Assembly: GCF_000374485.1 (NCBI RefSeq) | Contig: NZ_KB894492.1 | Coordinates: forward strand, 208,508-272,507 | Origin: Algicola sagamiensis DSM 14643 | Lineage (GTDB): Bacteria; Pseudomonadota; Gammaproteobacteria; Enterobacterales; Alteromonadaceae | DNA length: 64,000 nucleotides | Direction of reading: 5' to 3' | Shown: positions 47,794-56,615 of the stretch, piece by piece | Numbering within the stretch: the first letter of the stretch is position 1 | Layout: every line of letters begins with the position of its first letter | Translations under genes and position numbers: made by a program | The notes under the pieces: model-generated | What the model saw: the letters and a program-made list of their open reading frames with translations, nothing else | What the model was told of the DNA's origin: nothing | The model's database searches: none

Positions 47794-49587
47794 TTGAATT
47801 CCCAGCGTCTATTGTTTTGTTTGAAACTTTCACTTTTCTTAGTTTCTTCCAGCATTTTTTTACTTTCATCTTCGGTTGTATTGGCTTCGGAAATCGACTT
47901 TTTGTCTTATCACGCCAAAATTCATCCCGATATTTATAAAAAGCGCGTGAAAGGTGACGTTTTGATCCGTTTTCAGGCAAAGCAACCACTCAAGAGGCTT
48001 ACACTCAAGGCCCGTGGCCACCAAGAAATATCTGTTGTTGGGAAGCATGTTCGTCATTACGAACATTTAGGAGAGCTACTTTATATCGATTTTGAGCCAG
48101 GTATGATCGCTCAAGAGCAGTTTTCTTCGATTCGCGTTCACTATAAAACCAAACCAAAGTATGGTTTGAAGTATGATTCAAGACATATGTATACCCGCTA
48201 TCACACGGAGGACTGGATGGTGATCCATCCTGATATCGGAGATAAAGCTGCTTTTGATTTAAAGCTGACCCTGCCAAAGGGGCTAGAAGTTGTGGGGAAT
48301 GGTAAGCATATCTCAACAACAGTTGATGGGAATCAGGAAGTGCATCACTGGCGCGAGAAACGACCGCGTCCAACGTTTACATTCGGTTTTGCTGCCGGTT
48401 ATTTTCAAGAATCCATTCGTCGTATCGATGGGGTTGCTTTCCATTATTTTTATATTCGTGAAAATCGCTATGATATTGAGAAAATATTCGCCGATGTAGA
48501 TGCGATGTATCGATTTTTTAAAAAGATCTCTGGGAAGCCATTATCTGAAAAACGATATACATTTGTGCTTACCGATGCAAATTCCAAGCAGGAAGCCAGT
48601 GGATTTAGCTTGATTGGACGTCGTTATGCGAATGCGGCATTAAAAGACCCTCGTGAAAGCTGGCTGATTGTTCATGAACTCGCTCATGAGTGGTGGGGCA
48701 ATAGTATTTCAGCAACTGATTTCTCAAATTTTTGGCTGAACGAAGGCCTTGTTCAGTTTATGGTTGCTGCTTTCAAAGAACAGCAATATGGTCGTGATGA
48801 ATATGATCGAGAAATGATCCTATTCAAACGTGCGATGATCCAGATGCAGGAAGATCAAAGAGCATTACCCCCTGTTGATCCGAAGAAACCAATTGACTTT
48901 GTTACGTTTAAAGAACAGTACCGAAGTTTGGCGTATACCAAAGGGGCTTATTTCTTTCATATGTTAAGGGATGAAGTTGGCGAAACTGCGTTTTGGCAAG
49001 GGATAAAAAATTATAGCCAGATGTTCTGGGAAGGGAATGCGACAACCGCGGGTCTGCAAAATGCGTTTGAACAAGCGGTTGGTCGGAAACTGACGCAATT
49101 TTTTATCGATTGGATCTACACACCGCAAGATATTCGCCTGACGGTGAAAACCAATTATAGACAAGGTGTTTTTACAGCAACATTTGAGCAATCTCAAAAA
49201 ACAGCGAGACCATTATCTTTTTGGATGTCATTGAGCGATGGTCGGAAACGATACCATTCCAAGATCGAATTAACCCAAAAACAGCAAGCCGTTTCTGTGA
49301 AGCTAGCAAAGGCACCTATGGGTGTCTGGTTTGACACACATCACACGCTGCCCTTGGTGATCCAACAGGAGTCAGTTTCTTTTGAACAACTGAGCTTCAA
49401 TTTAAAACTTGCTGAATCGACCACTGACCGATATTGGGCCTTGGAAGCGATTCGAAATAGCCGTGAATGCCGAGCAAATCGCCTCGATATGACACGCTTA
49501 ATTGCTGATGCAAGGCGAAAAGATAAAAGCCGTATTATGCAGTGGGCGACTGCTTCGAAGAAGTCAGTATGTCAGATCAGAATGTAG
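47794..49587 (+). CDS. M1 family metallopeptidase (exported)
   Basis: The start is set at TTG 47794, which has TTGAGG 5 nt upstream; GTG 47773 is in frame but poorly placed. The 597-residue product begins with a long hydrophobic export signal (about 8-31, ending SSSVVLAS). It has an N-terminal beta domain and a thermolysin-like centre with HELAHEWWGN (294-303) and the third zinc ligand Glu in NFWLNEGL exactly 18 residues after HEXXH. The GAMEN exopeptidase motif is not obvious, so aminopeptidase specificity is uncertain. It replaces the engB gene often found after Spot 42. Confidence 0.88.
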   Translation: MNSQRLLFCLKLSLFLVSSSIFLLSSSVVLASEIDFLSYHAKIHPDIYKKRVKGDVLIRFQAKQPLKRLTLKARGHQEISVVGKHVRHYEHLGELLYIDFEPGMIAQEQFSSIRVHYKTKPKYGLKYDSRHMYTRYHTEDWMVIHPDIGDKAAFDLKLTLPKGLEVVGNGKHISTTVDGNQEVHHWREKRPRPTFTFGFAAGYFQESIRRIDGVAFHYFYIRENRYDIEKIFADVDAMYRFFKKISGKPLSEKRYTFVLTDANSKQEASGFSLIGRRYANAALKDPRESWLIVHELAHEWWGNSISATDFSNFWLNEGLVQFMVAAFKEQQYGRDEYDREMILFKRAMIQMQEDQRALPPVDPKKPIDFVTFKEQYRSLAYTKGAYFFHMLRDEVGETAFWQGIKNYSQMFWEGNATTAGLQNAFEQAVGRKLTQFFIDWIYTPQDIRLTVKTNYRQGVFTATFEQSQKTARPLSFWMSLSDGRKRYHSKIELTQKQQAVSVKLAKAPMGVWFDTHHTLPLVIQQESVSFEQLSFNLKLAESTTDRYWALEAIRNSRECRANRLDMTRLIADARRKDKSRIMQWATASKKSVCQIRM

Positions 49588-49628
49588 TGTCTTGAAATAT
49601 CAGTCATAAGCCCAAATCAATAGTGGAA

Positions 49629-49646
49629 AAGGAGTTCCATATGTAA
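49629..49646 (+). other. ribosome binding site followed by a start-stop (ATG TAA)
   Basis: AAGGAG (49629-49634) is well placed 6 nt before ATG 49641, but the very next codon is TAA (49644-49646). The same frame then stays open through the whole GNAT-GrpB gene. This is either a one-codon leader with reinitiation or a mutation of codon 2 (for example CAA or AAA to TAA). Confidence 0.8.
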
Positions 49647-50621
49647 GCTGTTACGCTGAGATCCATCACAAGAGAAAACTTTAACCAGATCGCCGATTTA
49701 GAGGTTTTACCTGATCAAGAAGATTTTGTCGCAAGCAATGTCTATTCATTGGCGGAAGCTCACTACCACCCAACCTATCAACCGCTGGCAATTTATCAAG
49801 GAGAAGAACCAGTCGGATTTTTAATGTTTGAGCAGATGATCGAGGCGGGCAAACCCCATGAATACGATCTATTTCGCTTTATGATTGATCAGAAATTCCA
49901 AAATCAAGGGATAGGTCGGCAGGCAATGCAACTTGTACTTGATGAGATTCAGCAACTGCCTCATGTGTCACGGATCACGATTTGTTATGAGCTGGAAAAT
50001 ACAGTTGCCATTGCTTTTTATGCCAGCTTTGGTTTTCAAGAAGTAGGCCTTGATGAGGATGGAGAGATGATCGCGGAGATTTTAACAGGAAAAGAATATC
50101 AGATGAAGATTCTGCCCTATGTTGATCGGCCCGTATCCTTCACGCCTTGGCAGCCAAAATATTTAGAAGTAGCAGGCGTTGTTTCTCAGCAGTTATCAAC
50201 GGCCAATATGTCTGTGATCCATATTGGCAGTACTGCTGCCAAAGTGAGTGGAAAGGGTGTGATAGATTTATCGCTCTTGTATCAGCCTGGGGAATTTGAA
50301 CAGGCGCTGGCACATGTGGATCAGTTTGGTTTTCAATCACAAACGAATGGGAAACCATTTCCTGACCGTAGACCACGTCGAGATGGTGCAATTGAGTTTA
50401 AGGGCGAAACATTTCTCTTGCATGTGCATCTCATCGAAGAAGGGTGTGAAGAGCACCAAAAGCAAATTGCGTTTCGCGATCACATGCTGAATAACCCAGC
50501 TGCAAGACAGTTTTACGAAGCACAAAAACAAACCATTTTGGATAATGGGGAGACTGAGCATCAGCACTATGGTGCACAGAAGTCACCATTTATTCAAAAG
50601 ACACTTTCAAATTTATTGTGA
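49641..50621 (+). CDS. GNAT acetyltransferase-GrpB (UPF0157) fusion, with stop at codon 2
   Basis: From codon 3 the frame encodes an N-terminal GNAT domain (about 1-150; opening VTLRSITRENFNQIADLEVL, acetyl-CoA motif QNQGIGRQAM) and a C-terminal GrpB/UPF0157 nucleotidyltransferase-like domain (about 155-320; VIHIGSTAAKVSGKGVIDLSLL). The GNAT part resembles spermidine/diamine-type acetyltransferases. The fusion is unusual. The only well-placed start is followed by TAA; the next usable start, TTG 49749, would delete about 35 residues of the GNAT fold. It may be a fresh pseudogene or be expressed by reinitiation. Its end overlaps the convergent solute-binding gene by 9 nt. Confidence 0.75.
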
Positions 50622-51404
50622 GCGCTTCTTTGATAAATACTTTTGGTGGATGGCGTCAATCGTGCCATCCTCATGCATTTTTTTGAGATGAAGGTTAATC
50701 TCAGAAATCAGCTTCTCGCGACTGGGTATCACGGCTTTTTGCGATAAGACTAAGTAAGCATTTCTGGGCTCATTAATCGGTTTTGGCAAATCGACCACAT
50801 GATCCAGTTGATTCATCTTCACCAGCGCTCGGCGTGTTTCATGGTAGTTTGCCAAAACGCCATCGACGCGATTTTTGAGTAACTTATTGATATTCGTCTC
50901 TAGGACGGCAGATTCATCAATGATGATTTTGCCTTCTTTGACGGCTAGATCAAAAGCTGCATCTGTTTTAAAGCCAGCATTTTTTGCGATAACTTTTCCA
51001 AAGAGGTCTTGGACAGAACGAAAAGAAAATTCAGATCCTTTTTTCACAAATACTTTATAGGTACTCGCGTGCAAAGGGAACTGTGTGTAATCGACAAAAT
51101 GTTTCCGTTCTTCAGTGATAAAAAATGAAAAAGCACCATCACTTTTTCCGTGTTTTACTTCACTTACGACTCGCTTCCAAGGGAGATATTGAATCACACA
51201 TTTCTTATGAATGCGCTCGCATAACTCTCGAACGATATCAATATCAATCCCTTGTTTGACTCCACCTTCTTGCCAGCTATAAGGCTCAAATTTATCGAGA
51301 GTCACAAGCGTCAGCGTGTTTTTCGCATGCGCAGGTGTCAGCCAGATGCTCGTGAGCACCAGTAATAAGGCTATCCATCGCTTTGATATTGGCTCTAGTT
51401 TCAT
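50613..51404 (-). CDS. periplasmic solute-binding protein (SBP family 3-like)
   Basis: A 263-residue protein with a Sec signal peptide (about 1-27, cut after TPAHA) and the two-lobed amino-acid-type binding fold: YSWQEGGVKQGIDIDIVRELCERI, LPWKRVVSEVKHGKSDGAFSF, and a C-terminal MHEDGTIDAIHQKYL segment typical of the family. No permease or ATPase gene is nearby, so it may be an orphan binding protein or a sensor partner rather than part of an ABC transporter. Ligand unknown. It is convergent with the GNAT-GrpB gene. Confidence 0.85.
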   Translation of the reverse strand: MKLEPISKRWIALLLVLTSIWLTPAHAKNTLTLVTLDKFEPYSWQEGGVKQGIDIDIVRELCERIHKKCVIQYLPWKRVVSEVKHGKSDGAFSFFITEERKHFVDYTQFPLHASTYKVFVKKGSEFSFRSVQDLFGKVIAKNAGFKTDAAFDLAVKEGKIIIDESAVLETNINKLLKNRVDGVLANYHETRRALVKMNQLDHVVDLPKPINEPRNAYLVLSQKAVIPSREKLISEINLHLKKMHEDGTIDAIHQKYLSKKRSQ

Positions 51405-51598
51405 TACAAAGTTTGTTGAGGACTTTTTATGATATTATCTGATGACTTTAGTCTAAGAATGATGGAAGAGCATGACCAATTGCTAAGATGAAAGGGTCTG
51501 TCTCTTTAAGGAAAGAATACTGGGATCAAGTTGGTTCTCGTTAATAATGCTGAGACTGTGATGATGAGAGTTCAACATATCCCTTGAAGGAGCAAAGT

Positions 51599-52285
51599 AT
51601 GTTGTTTGATTTTCCTCAACTGGTAGTTTTATGTTTTTTTGTTCTCTGTAGTGTGATTGGGTTACTTGTCGTGAAGTCTCAACGAAGAAAGAGAAGGCAA
51701 AACTTCATTGAGACATATGAGTTTTCTGCACAATTTAATGAGAAGCTTCTAGAGCGGTATCCCTCTCTAACGCATGTCCAAATTCATTGGATCCATCAAG
51801 GGTTGCGGAATTTTATGCAACTATGCCTGCTTTCAGGTCGTTCAAAGATTGCCATGCCTTCGAAAGGTATCGATGTTTTATGGCATGAGTTTATTTTGTC
51901 TACCCGTGAGTACCATGAGTTCAGCCAGAAAGCTTTTGGGAGATTTTTACATCATGCACCTTCCTCAACAAGTAGCTCTCCGAAGCAACAAGAAGTATTC
52001 CTAAAAAAAGCTTGGGAATTGTCATGTGATAGAGAAAGCATTGATTCAGAAAAGCCGCACCGCATGCCTCATATTTTCTCGATTGATGAACGCTGTGGGA
52101 TCCAAGATGGTTATCGTTATGATGTAATTCAAAGTAAGCTCTATCAACTGAAGATGGATGGAAGCCCGTGTTGTTCTTGTGATTTAGATAAAAAACACAG
52201 TTCTGATGGCGTTTCAGGGAATGAAAATTCAAGTTCATTGCCGGACGATAGTGGGCCTGGTTGCAGTGGTGGGTGTAGCAGTTGA
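51599..52285 (+). CDS. membrane-anchored glycine-rich-domain (GRDP/DUF1399-like) protein
   Basis: ATG 51599 has AAGGAG 7 nt upstream. The 228-residue product has one N-terminal transmembrane helix (about 7-26, VVLCFFVLCSVIGLLVV) followed by basic residues. The central segment KGIDVLWHEFILSTREYHEFSQKAFG... resembles the WHELI-x-HT-x-YxxFC motif of the glycine-rich-domain proteins known from plants and scattered bacteria. The C-terminus is Cys/Gly/Ser-rich (CCSCDL and a closing GCSGGCSS). Function unknown; the Cys clusters could bind metal. No clear operon partner. Confidence 0.65.
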   Translation: MLFDFPQLVVLCFFVLCSVIGLLVVKSQRRKRRQNFIETYEFSAQFNEKLLERYPSLTHVQIHWIHQGLRNFMQLCLLSGRSKIAMPSKGIDVLWHEFILSTREYHEFSQKAFGRFLHHAPSSTSSSPKQQEVFLKKAWELSCDRESIDSEKPHRMPHIFSIDERCGIQDGYRYDVIQSKLYQLKMDGSPCCSCDLDKKHSSDGVSGNENSSSLPDDSGPGCSGGCSS

Positions 52286-52563
52286 CGATTATCATGCATT
52301 TGGTGCATAGAACAATAAATCATGATTTCATCACAAAAAAATCTTTTGAAATACGTTCTATAAAGGGATCTTATACGCTTTATCATCTACGCTTTATTAT
52401 TAAAGGTGATTGAAAACTCGTATGATCTCAGTAAAAGGAATGGCTAGTGCTTTTTTTTCGTATTTTTTTGAAATGAGCATCATTCAAAAGCGTCTTTTTG
52501 TACGACATTTCATCCCTGGCTCACTTCTATCGTTAATCAACGTAAATGCCGGGAGACATGGGC

Positions 52564-53571
52564 ATGTTTGAACTGTGCTATGAACCAAAAAAATGGCGCA
52601 CGATTCTTTCTCGATTTGAAGGTTCTGACGTTTTTCACAGTTGGGATTATCACGCAATTCATAAAGTTAGGGGAGAAGGTGTCCCGGTTCTGATTTTTAG
52701 TGAAGATGGTCCGCTAACTCCAATAGCAATCCCACTGCTTGAACGAAATGCACCAGATTCTGGTGGGAAGGAACTTGTCTCTGCATCTTATTTTGCAGGC
52801 CCCCTATTTCACCCGTCATACCATTTTGGTCGATGCTGGCAACAGCTGGTCAAAGACTTAAAAAACCGCGAGTATGTTAGCTTAACCAGTGCATTTCATC
52901 CTATTCTTATCCCGCAAAATGAAGTGAATGGTACGCCTGTAAGTGAAAAATTTGTCTTAAATGCGATTCATTTAAAGCCGAGTACCGAAGCATCTAAGAC
53001 GAAGAAACGTAAAGAGTCGTTTTGTTCAAAACACATTCAAGACATACATATAGAAATCACGCAATCCCATGCGGCACTAGATGATCTTCAGTACTTATGG
53101 GCGAAGGCAGATCGCAGCTCAGCAAGATATTGTAATGAGCTGGAGCTTTGGGAAGGACTGCTGACAGCACATGATTTTGGGACATATATTTGTATTGTTA
53201 AGAAAGCGCAGCGCCCGATAGCTGGTGGGCTTTTTGTTGGAAAAGGGGACTTTTTGCATTATGTATTGGGGGGATTTCATCCAAACTTCCAAGCGTTATC
53301 CCCTTTAAGTTTAATGTTGAAGGAAATTCATAACTGGGCGAAGTTACGCGAGTTTGAATGGCTCATCCTTGGTGATGATGATGAAGCGATTCTTGAAGAT
53401 ATTCCTGATGTAAAGCAAGCGAAGCATACCTTTCCACTCCATATGAAAACCGAAATATTAAACCATGCTGCGTATGATGAAATCTCGACACACCACGATG
53501 GTGCCATCGGTGTGATGACAAGTAAGTCGATGCAACAATGTCTTTTCCCCAGCTATCGAGGGGGTTGTTAA
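52564..53571 (+). CDS. FemAB/GNAT-like acyltransferase
   Basis: ATG 52564 has GGGAG 8 nt before it; an earlier ATG at 52546 is less well placed. The 335-residue product fits the double-GNAT FemAB/BioF2-like fold found in polysaccharide loci: an N-terminal half with SDVFHSWDYHAIHKVRGEG, and a C-terminal half with RPIAGGLFVGKGDFLHYVLGGFHPNFQALSPLSLMLKEI, in which the substrate-binding region is typical of peptidoglycan/lipid-sugar acyl- or aminoacyltransferases. It is followed 64 nt later by a WbpM-type sugar dehydratase, so modification of a surface glycan is likely. Acyl donor unknown. Confidence 0.7.
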   Translation: MFELCYEPKKWRTILSRFEGSDVFHSWDYHAIHKVRGEGVPVLIFSEDGPLTPIAIPLLERNAPDSGGKELVSASYFAGPLFHPSYHFGRCWQQLVKDLKNREYVSLTSAFHPILIPQNEVNGTPVSEKFVLNAIHLKPSTEASKTKKRKESFCSKHIQDIHIEITQSHAALDDLQYLWAKADRSSARYCNELELWEGLLTAHDFGTYICIVKKAQRPIAGGLFVGKGDFLHYVLGGFHPNFQALSPLSLMLKEIHNWAKLREFEWLILGDDDEAILEDIPDVKQAKHTFPLHMKTEILNHAAYDEISTHHDGAIGVMTSKSMQQCLFPSYRGGC

Positions 53572-53635
53572 AGTGTGCATCTTTAGGTAAGCATGCTTGA
53601 TATCTGGCTTTGGGTAGCGTGAAGGAGAAAGGGAC

Positions 53636-55501
53636 ATGCTGGACTTGGAAGCGCTGTCGGCTCGAAGTAAACTCTGGATAGCAGTTGGTTATGATGCACT
53701 GGCACTGACAGGATCGTTTTTTTGTGCTTACTGGCTCCACTTCGGTTTTTCTTTAGAAAATATCCATAGCGAAGAAATATTTCTTTTTGTTATTGTCCTT
53801 TGTACAACGTTATTCTTCTTTCTTATCGCGGGTTTATATCAAACGATTGTTCGATATATGAGTGTGAAAGCGATTGGGATTATACTGGGTGGCCTCGCAT
53901 TTTCTGCCGCCATGATGTATTTAACTGGTACGCAATTTCGAGCTGAAGTACCGAGAACTGTACCTATTGTTTTCTGGTCATTTGCATTGATCACCATTGG
54001 CGGTAGTCGTTTTGTTGTCAGACTTGTGCTCTTAAACCAATGGTTTAGTCAGAGAGAACCAGTCATCATTTATGGGGCAGATACTGCGGGAAGACAACTC
54101 GCAGCAGCACTCAGTGAAGGGAACCATTATTACCCTGTCGCGTTTATTGATGAAAAGGGTGTCTTACAAGGGCGGAGTATTACTGGGGTCCCCGTTCGCC
54201 CCAGACAAGCGATCCCCATGTTGATGTCGACTTATAATGTGAAAAAAGTGCTCATTGCAGTCAGTGGCACTTCTAAAAAGCGGCGGAAACAAATTCTTCA
54301 GAAACTCGAGCCTTATGCGCTGGAAATGCTCACAATCCCTGATATTTCAGACTCTTTGAATGGGCATAAGGAGATTGATGATCTACAACATGTTCCCATT
54401 GAAGACCTATTGGGCCGTGAGCCAATTCCACCTAAACTTGAGTTGATGTCTGCCAATACGACAAATAAGTCGGTGTTGATCACGGGGGCTGGTGGTACGA
54501 TTGGACTGGCATTGTGTTATCAGATTTTTCAGCTCAGGCCGAAGCGACTCGTATTACTCGAAATTAATGAGCTATCACTGGATCAGATTCAGTATGAGCT
54601 GAAGAAAAAAATCCAACTGGAGCATATCCCAACTGAGCTGGTTTTAGTCCTTGGTTCTGTCCAAGATGGGCTTTTAATGCGGCGTATTATCGCGGAGCAC
54701 AATATTCAAACGATTTATCATGCCGCAGCATATAAGCATGTGTCGATAGTGGAAGAAAATGTGATTTCTGGCGTACGGAATAATATTTTTGGGACTGCAG
54801 AAGTCGCACAAGCTGCGATGGAGCTGGATGTAGAGACATTTGTATTTATTTCAGCAGATAAAGCGGTGAGACCTGTCAATGTGATGGGCGCGACGAAGCG
54901 TTTTGCTGAATTGATGATCCGGGCGATGTCCGGTATTCAATCAAGTACACGTTTCACGATTGTCCGCTTTGGGAATGTATTGGGCTCTTCTGGCTCAGTG
55001 ATACCAAGGTTTGAAGAACAGATTGAGACGGGTGGACCGTTAACCGTGACCCATCCTGAGATCATTCGCTACTTTATTCCGATTTCCGAAGCAACAGAGC
55101 TGATCCTCCAAGCAGGGGCGATCGGAGAGAATGGCGATATCCTTCTTCTTGATATGGGGGAGCCTGTGAAGATCGAGGAGCTGGGTCGGAATATGGCGCA
55201 TATGATGGGCTATACCATTAAAGATATCAGCCATCCTGCAGGTGATTTAGAGATCCAGTACATTGGACTGAGAGTCGGTGAAAAGCTATACGAAGAGATT
55301 TCTTCAGGCAATGAGGTGAAAGATACCCAACATCCGAGGGTGAAGATCTCTGTTGAGTCACCTGTAAGCTGGGAGGCGATTCTTCTCCATCTTGATCATC
55401 TGAACTTTGCGATTTCAAATCAAGATTATGATGATATTATTGATACACTTCTTCAGGCTCCACTTGATTATCAACCAATTCCGCCAGACGAAGTTGGCTA
55501 A
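53636..55501 (+). CDS. membrane UDP-GlcNAc-type 4,6-dehydratase (WbpM/CapD/PglF-like)
   Basis: ATG 53636 has GAAGGAG 8 nt upstream. The 621-residue protein has four N-terminal transmembrane helices, a first Rossmann domain (about 140-200), and a C-terminal extended SDR domain with GAGGTIG (NAD site), FISADKAVRPVNVMGATKRF (the WbpM-type catalytic Lys in MxxxK instead of YxxxK) and GEKLYEE. This family makes UDP-4-keto-6-deoxy sugars for O-antigen, capsule or glycoprotein glycans. It pairs with the FemAB-like gene; no glycosyltransferases are near, so the rest of the pathway lies elsewhere. Confidence 0.92.
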   Translation: MLDLEALSARSKLWIAVGYDALALTGSFFCAYWLHFGFSLENIHSEEIFLFVIVLCTTLFFFLIAGLYQTIVRYMSVKAIGIILGGLAFSAAMMYLTGTQFRAEVPRTVPIVFWSFALITIGGSRFVVRLVLLNQWFSQREPVIIYGADTAGRQLAAALSEGNHYYPVAFIDEKGVLQGRSITGVPVRPRQAIPMLMSTYNVKKVLIAVSGTSKKRRKQILQKLEPYALEMLTIPDISDSLNGHKEIDDLQHVPIEDLLGREPIPPKLELMSANTTNKSVLITGAGGTIGLALCYQIFQLRPKRLVLLEINELSLDQIQYELKKKIQLEHIPTELVLVLGSVQDGLLMRRIIAEHNIQTIYHAAAYKHVSIVEENVISGVRNNIFGTAEVAQAAMELDVETFVFISADKAVRPVNVMGATKRFAELMIRAMSGIQSSTRFTIVRFGNVLGSSGSVIPRFEEQIETGGPLTVTHPEIIRYFIPISEATELILQAGAIGENGDILLLDMGEPVKIEELGRNMAHMMGYTIKDISHPAGDLEIQYIGLRVGEKLYEEISSGNEVKDTQHPRVKISVESPVSWEAILLHLDHLNFAISNQDYDDIIDTLLQAPLDYQPIPPDEVG

Positions 55502-55560
55502 CCTAGTCATTATAAAAACCATATAGAGTCCATATGATAATCTTTGACAGGAGTTCGCTT

Positions 55561-56574
55561 TTGAAAAAGCTGATTTTGGCAGCCTTATCTGCTGCTTTGG
55601 TTGTTGTTGCCTGCGCCTCTTATCACCCCCTCAATTATCCACTCAGTGATCATTTTGATGGCAATCAATTCTTCAACCCGCAACCTTATGAAGAAAAAAA
55701 CTTTTGGAGTGTGATCAAATGGAAACTGAGTGGTGGAAAAATTGATGACTGGGAGTGGCGTGAGATCCAAGCGGATACAAACCCGAATGCTCGTATTCAA
55801 CAAGGCTTGAAAGTCACCTATATCAATCATGCCACGACGCTGATTCAGATGGATGGACAGAATATACTCACCGATCCAGTCTTTACTGAGCGTGTAAGCC
55901 CAGTTGATTTCGCAGGTCCTGCAAGATTTCATGCCCCAGGGATTGCATTTGATGACTTACCCGATATTGATGTAGTACTGATTTCTCATAATCACTATGA
56001 CCATATGGACCTTGAGTCTCTACAAATGTTGGAGAAGCAATTTCAACCTTTGTTTCTTGTTGGGTTAGGAGAGGAAAGCTGGTTGAAAGAAGAGGGATTG
56101 ACTCATGTGAAAGAGCTTGATTGGTGGCAGGAACATCCGATTATAGATGGGGTCTCCATCACAATGACGCCCGCAAAACATTGGACAACAAGGACGTTAT
56201 TTGATCGCTTCAAAACTTTATGGGGTGGGTATTGGATCCAAGGTACCAAAAGTGTTTTCTTTGCAGGAGATACAGGACTCGGTACTCATTTCGCACAAAT
56301 TCAGGATAAGCTTGGTTCACCCGACCTCGCATTATTACCCATTGGTGCTTTCATGCCAGAGTGGTTTATGCATGACAACCATATGTCTCCCAAAGATGCG
56401 ATAGAAGCGTATGAACATTTGGGGGCAAAGCAAGCAATGGCGATCCACTTTGGTACATTTGATCTTGGAAATGATGGACAAACCACGGCACCAGACCAAT
56501 TGAAACTAGAACTAAAAACCAGACCAGAAATTATGTTTTGGGTGCCTGAGGTGGGGAAAAGCAAACGAATATAA
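55561..56574 (+). CDS. MBL-fold hydrolase lipoprotein (NAPE-PLD/RomA-like)
   Basis: TTG 55561 is the chosen start, with AGGAG 7 nt upstream; ATG 55534 is in frame but has no good site. The 337-residue product has a lipoprotein signal ending LVVVAC. A metallo-beta-lactamase domain follows: ISHNHYDHMD (HxHxDH), TPAKHW, FAGDTG, and AIHFGTFDLG. The order and the HATTLIQMDGQNILTDP segment match NAPE-hydrolysing phospholipase D-like and RomA-like proteins. It probably hydrolyses a lipid or lipid-like ester in the envelope. It is convergent with the crystallin-PLD gene. Confidence 0.88.
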   Translation: MKKLILAALSAALVVVACASYHPLNYPLSDHFDGNQFFNPQPYEEKNFWSVIKWKLSGGKIDDWEWREIQADTNPNARIQQGLKVTYINHATTLIQMDGQNILTDPVFTERVSPVDFAGPARFHAPGIAFDDLPDIDVVLISHNHYDHMDLESLQMLEKQFQPLFLVGLGEESWLKEEGLTHVKELDWWQEHPIIDGVSITMTPAKHWTTRTLFDRFKTLWGGYWIQGTKSVFFAGDTGLGTHFAQIQDKLGSPDLALLPIGAFMPEWFMHDNHMSPKDAIEAYEHLGAKQAMAIHFGTFDLGNDGQTTAPDQLKLELKTRPEIMFWVPEVGKSKRI

Positions 56575-56581
56575 AGTTATC

Positions 56582-56610
56582 GTCGTGGTACGTCGAAAAC
56601 GTACCACGAC
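56582..56610. terminator. long hairpin between convergent MBL and PLD genes
   Basis: A perfect 12-bp stem (56582-56593 with 56599-56610) and 5-nt loop. There is no T run on either side, so it is likely a bidirectional barrier rather than a classical terminator. Confidence 0.55.
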
Positions 56611-56615
56611 TGAGA

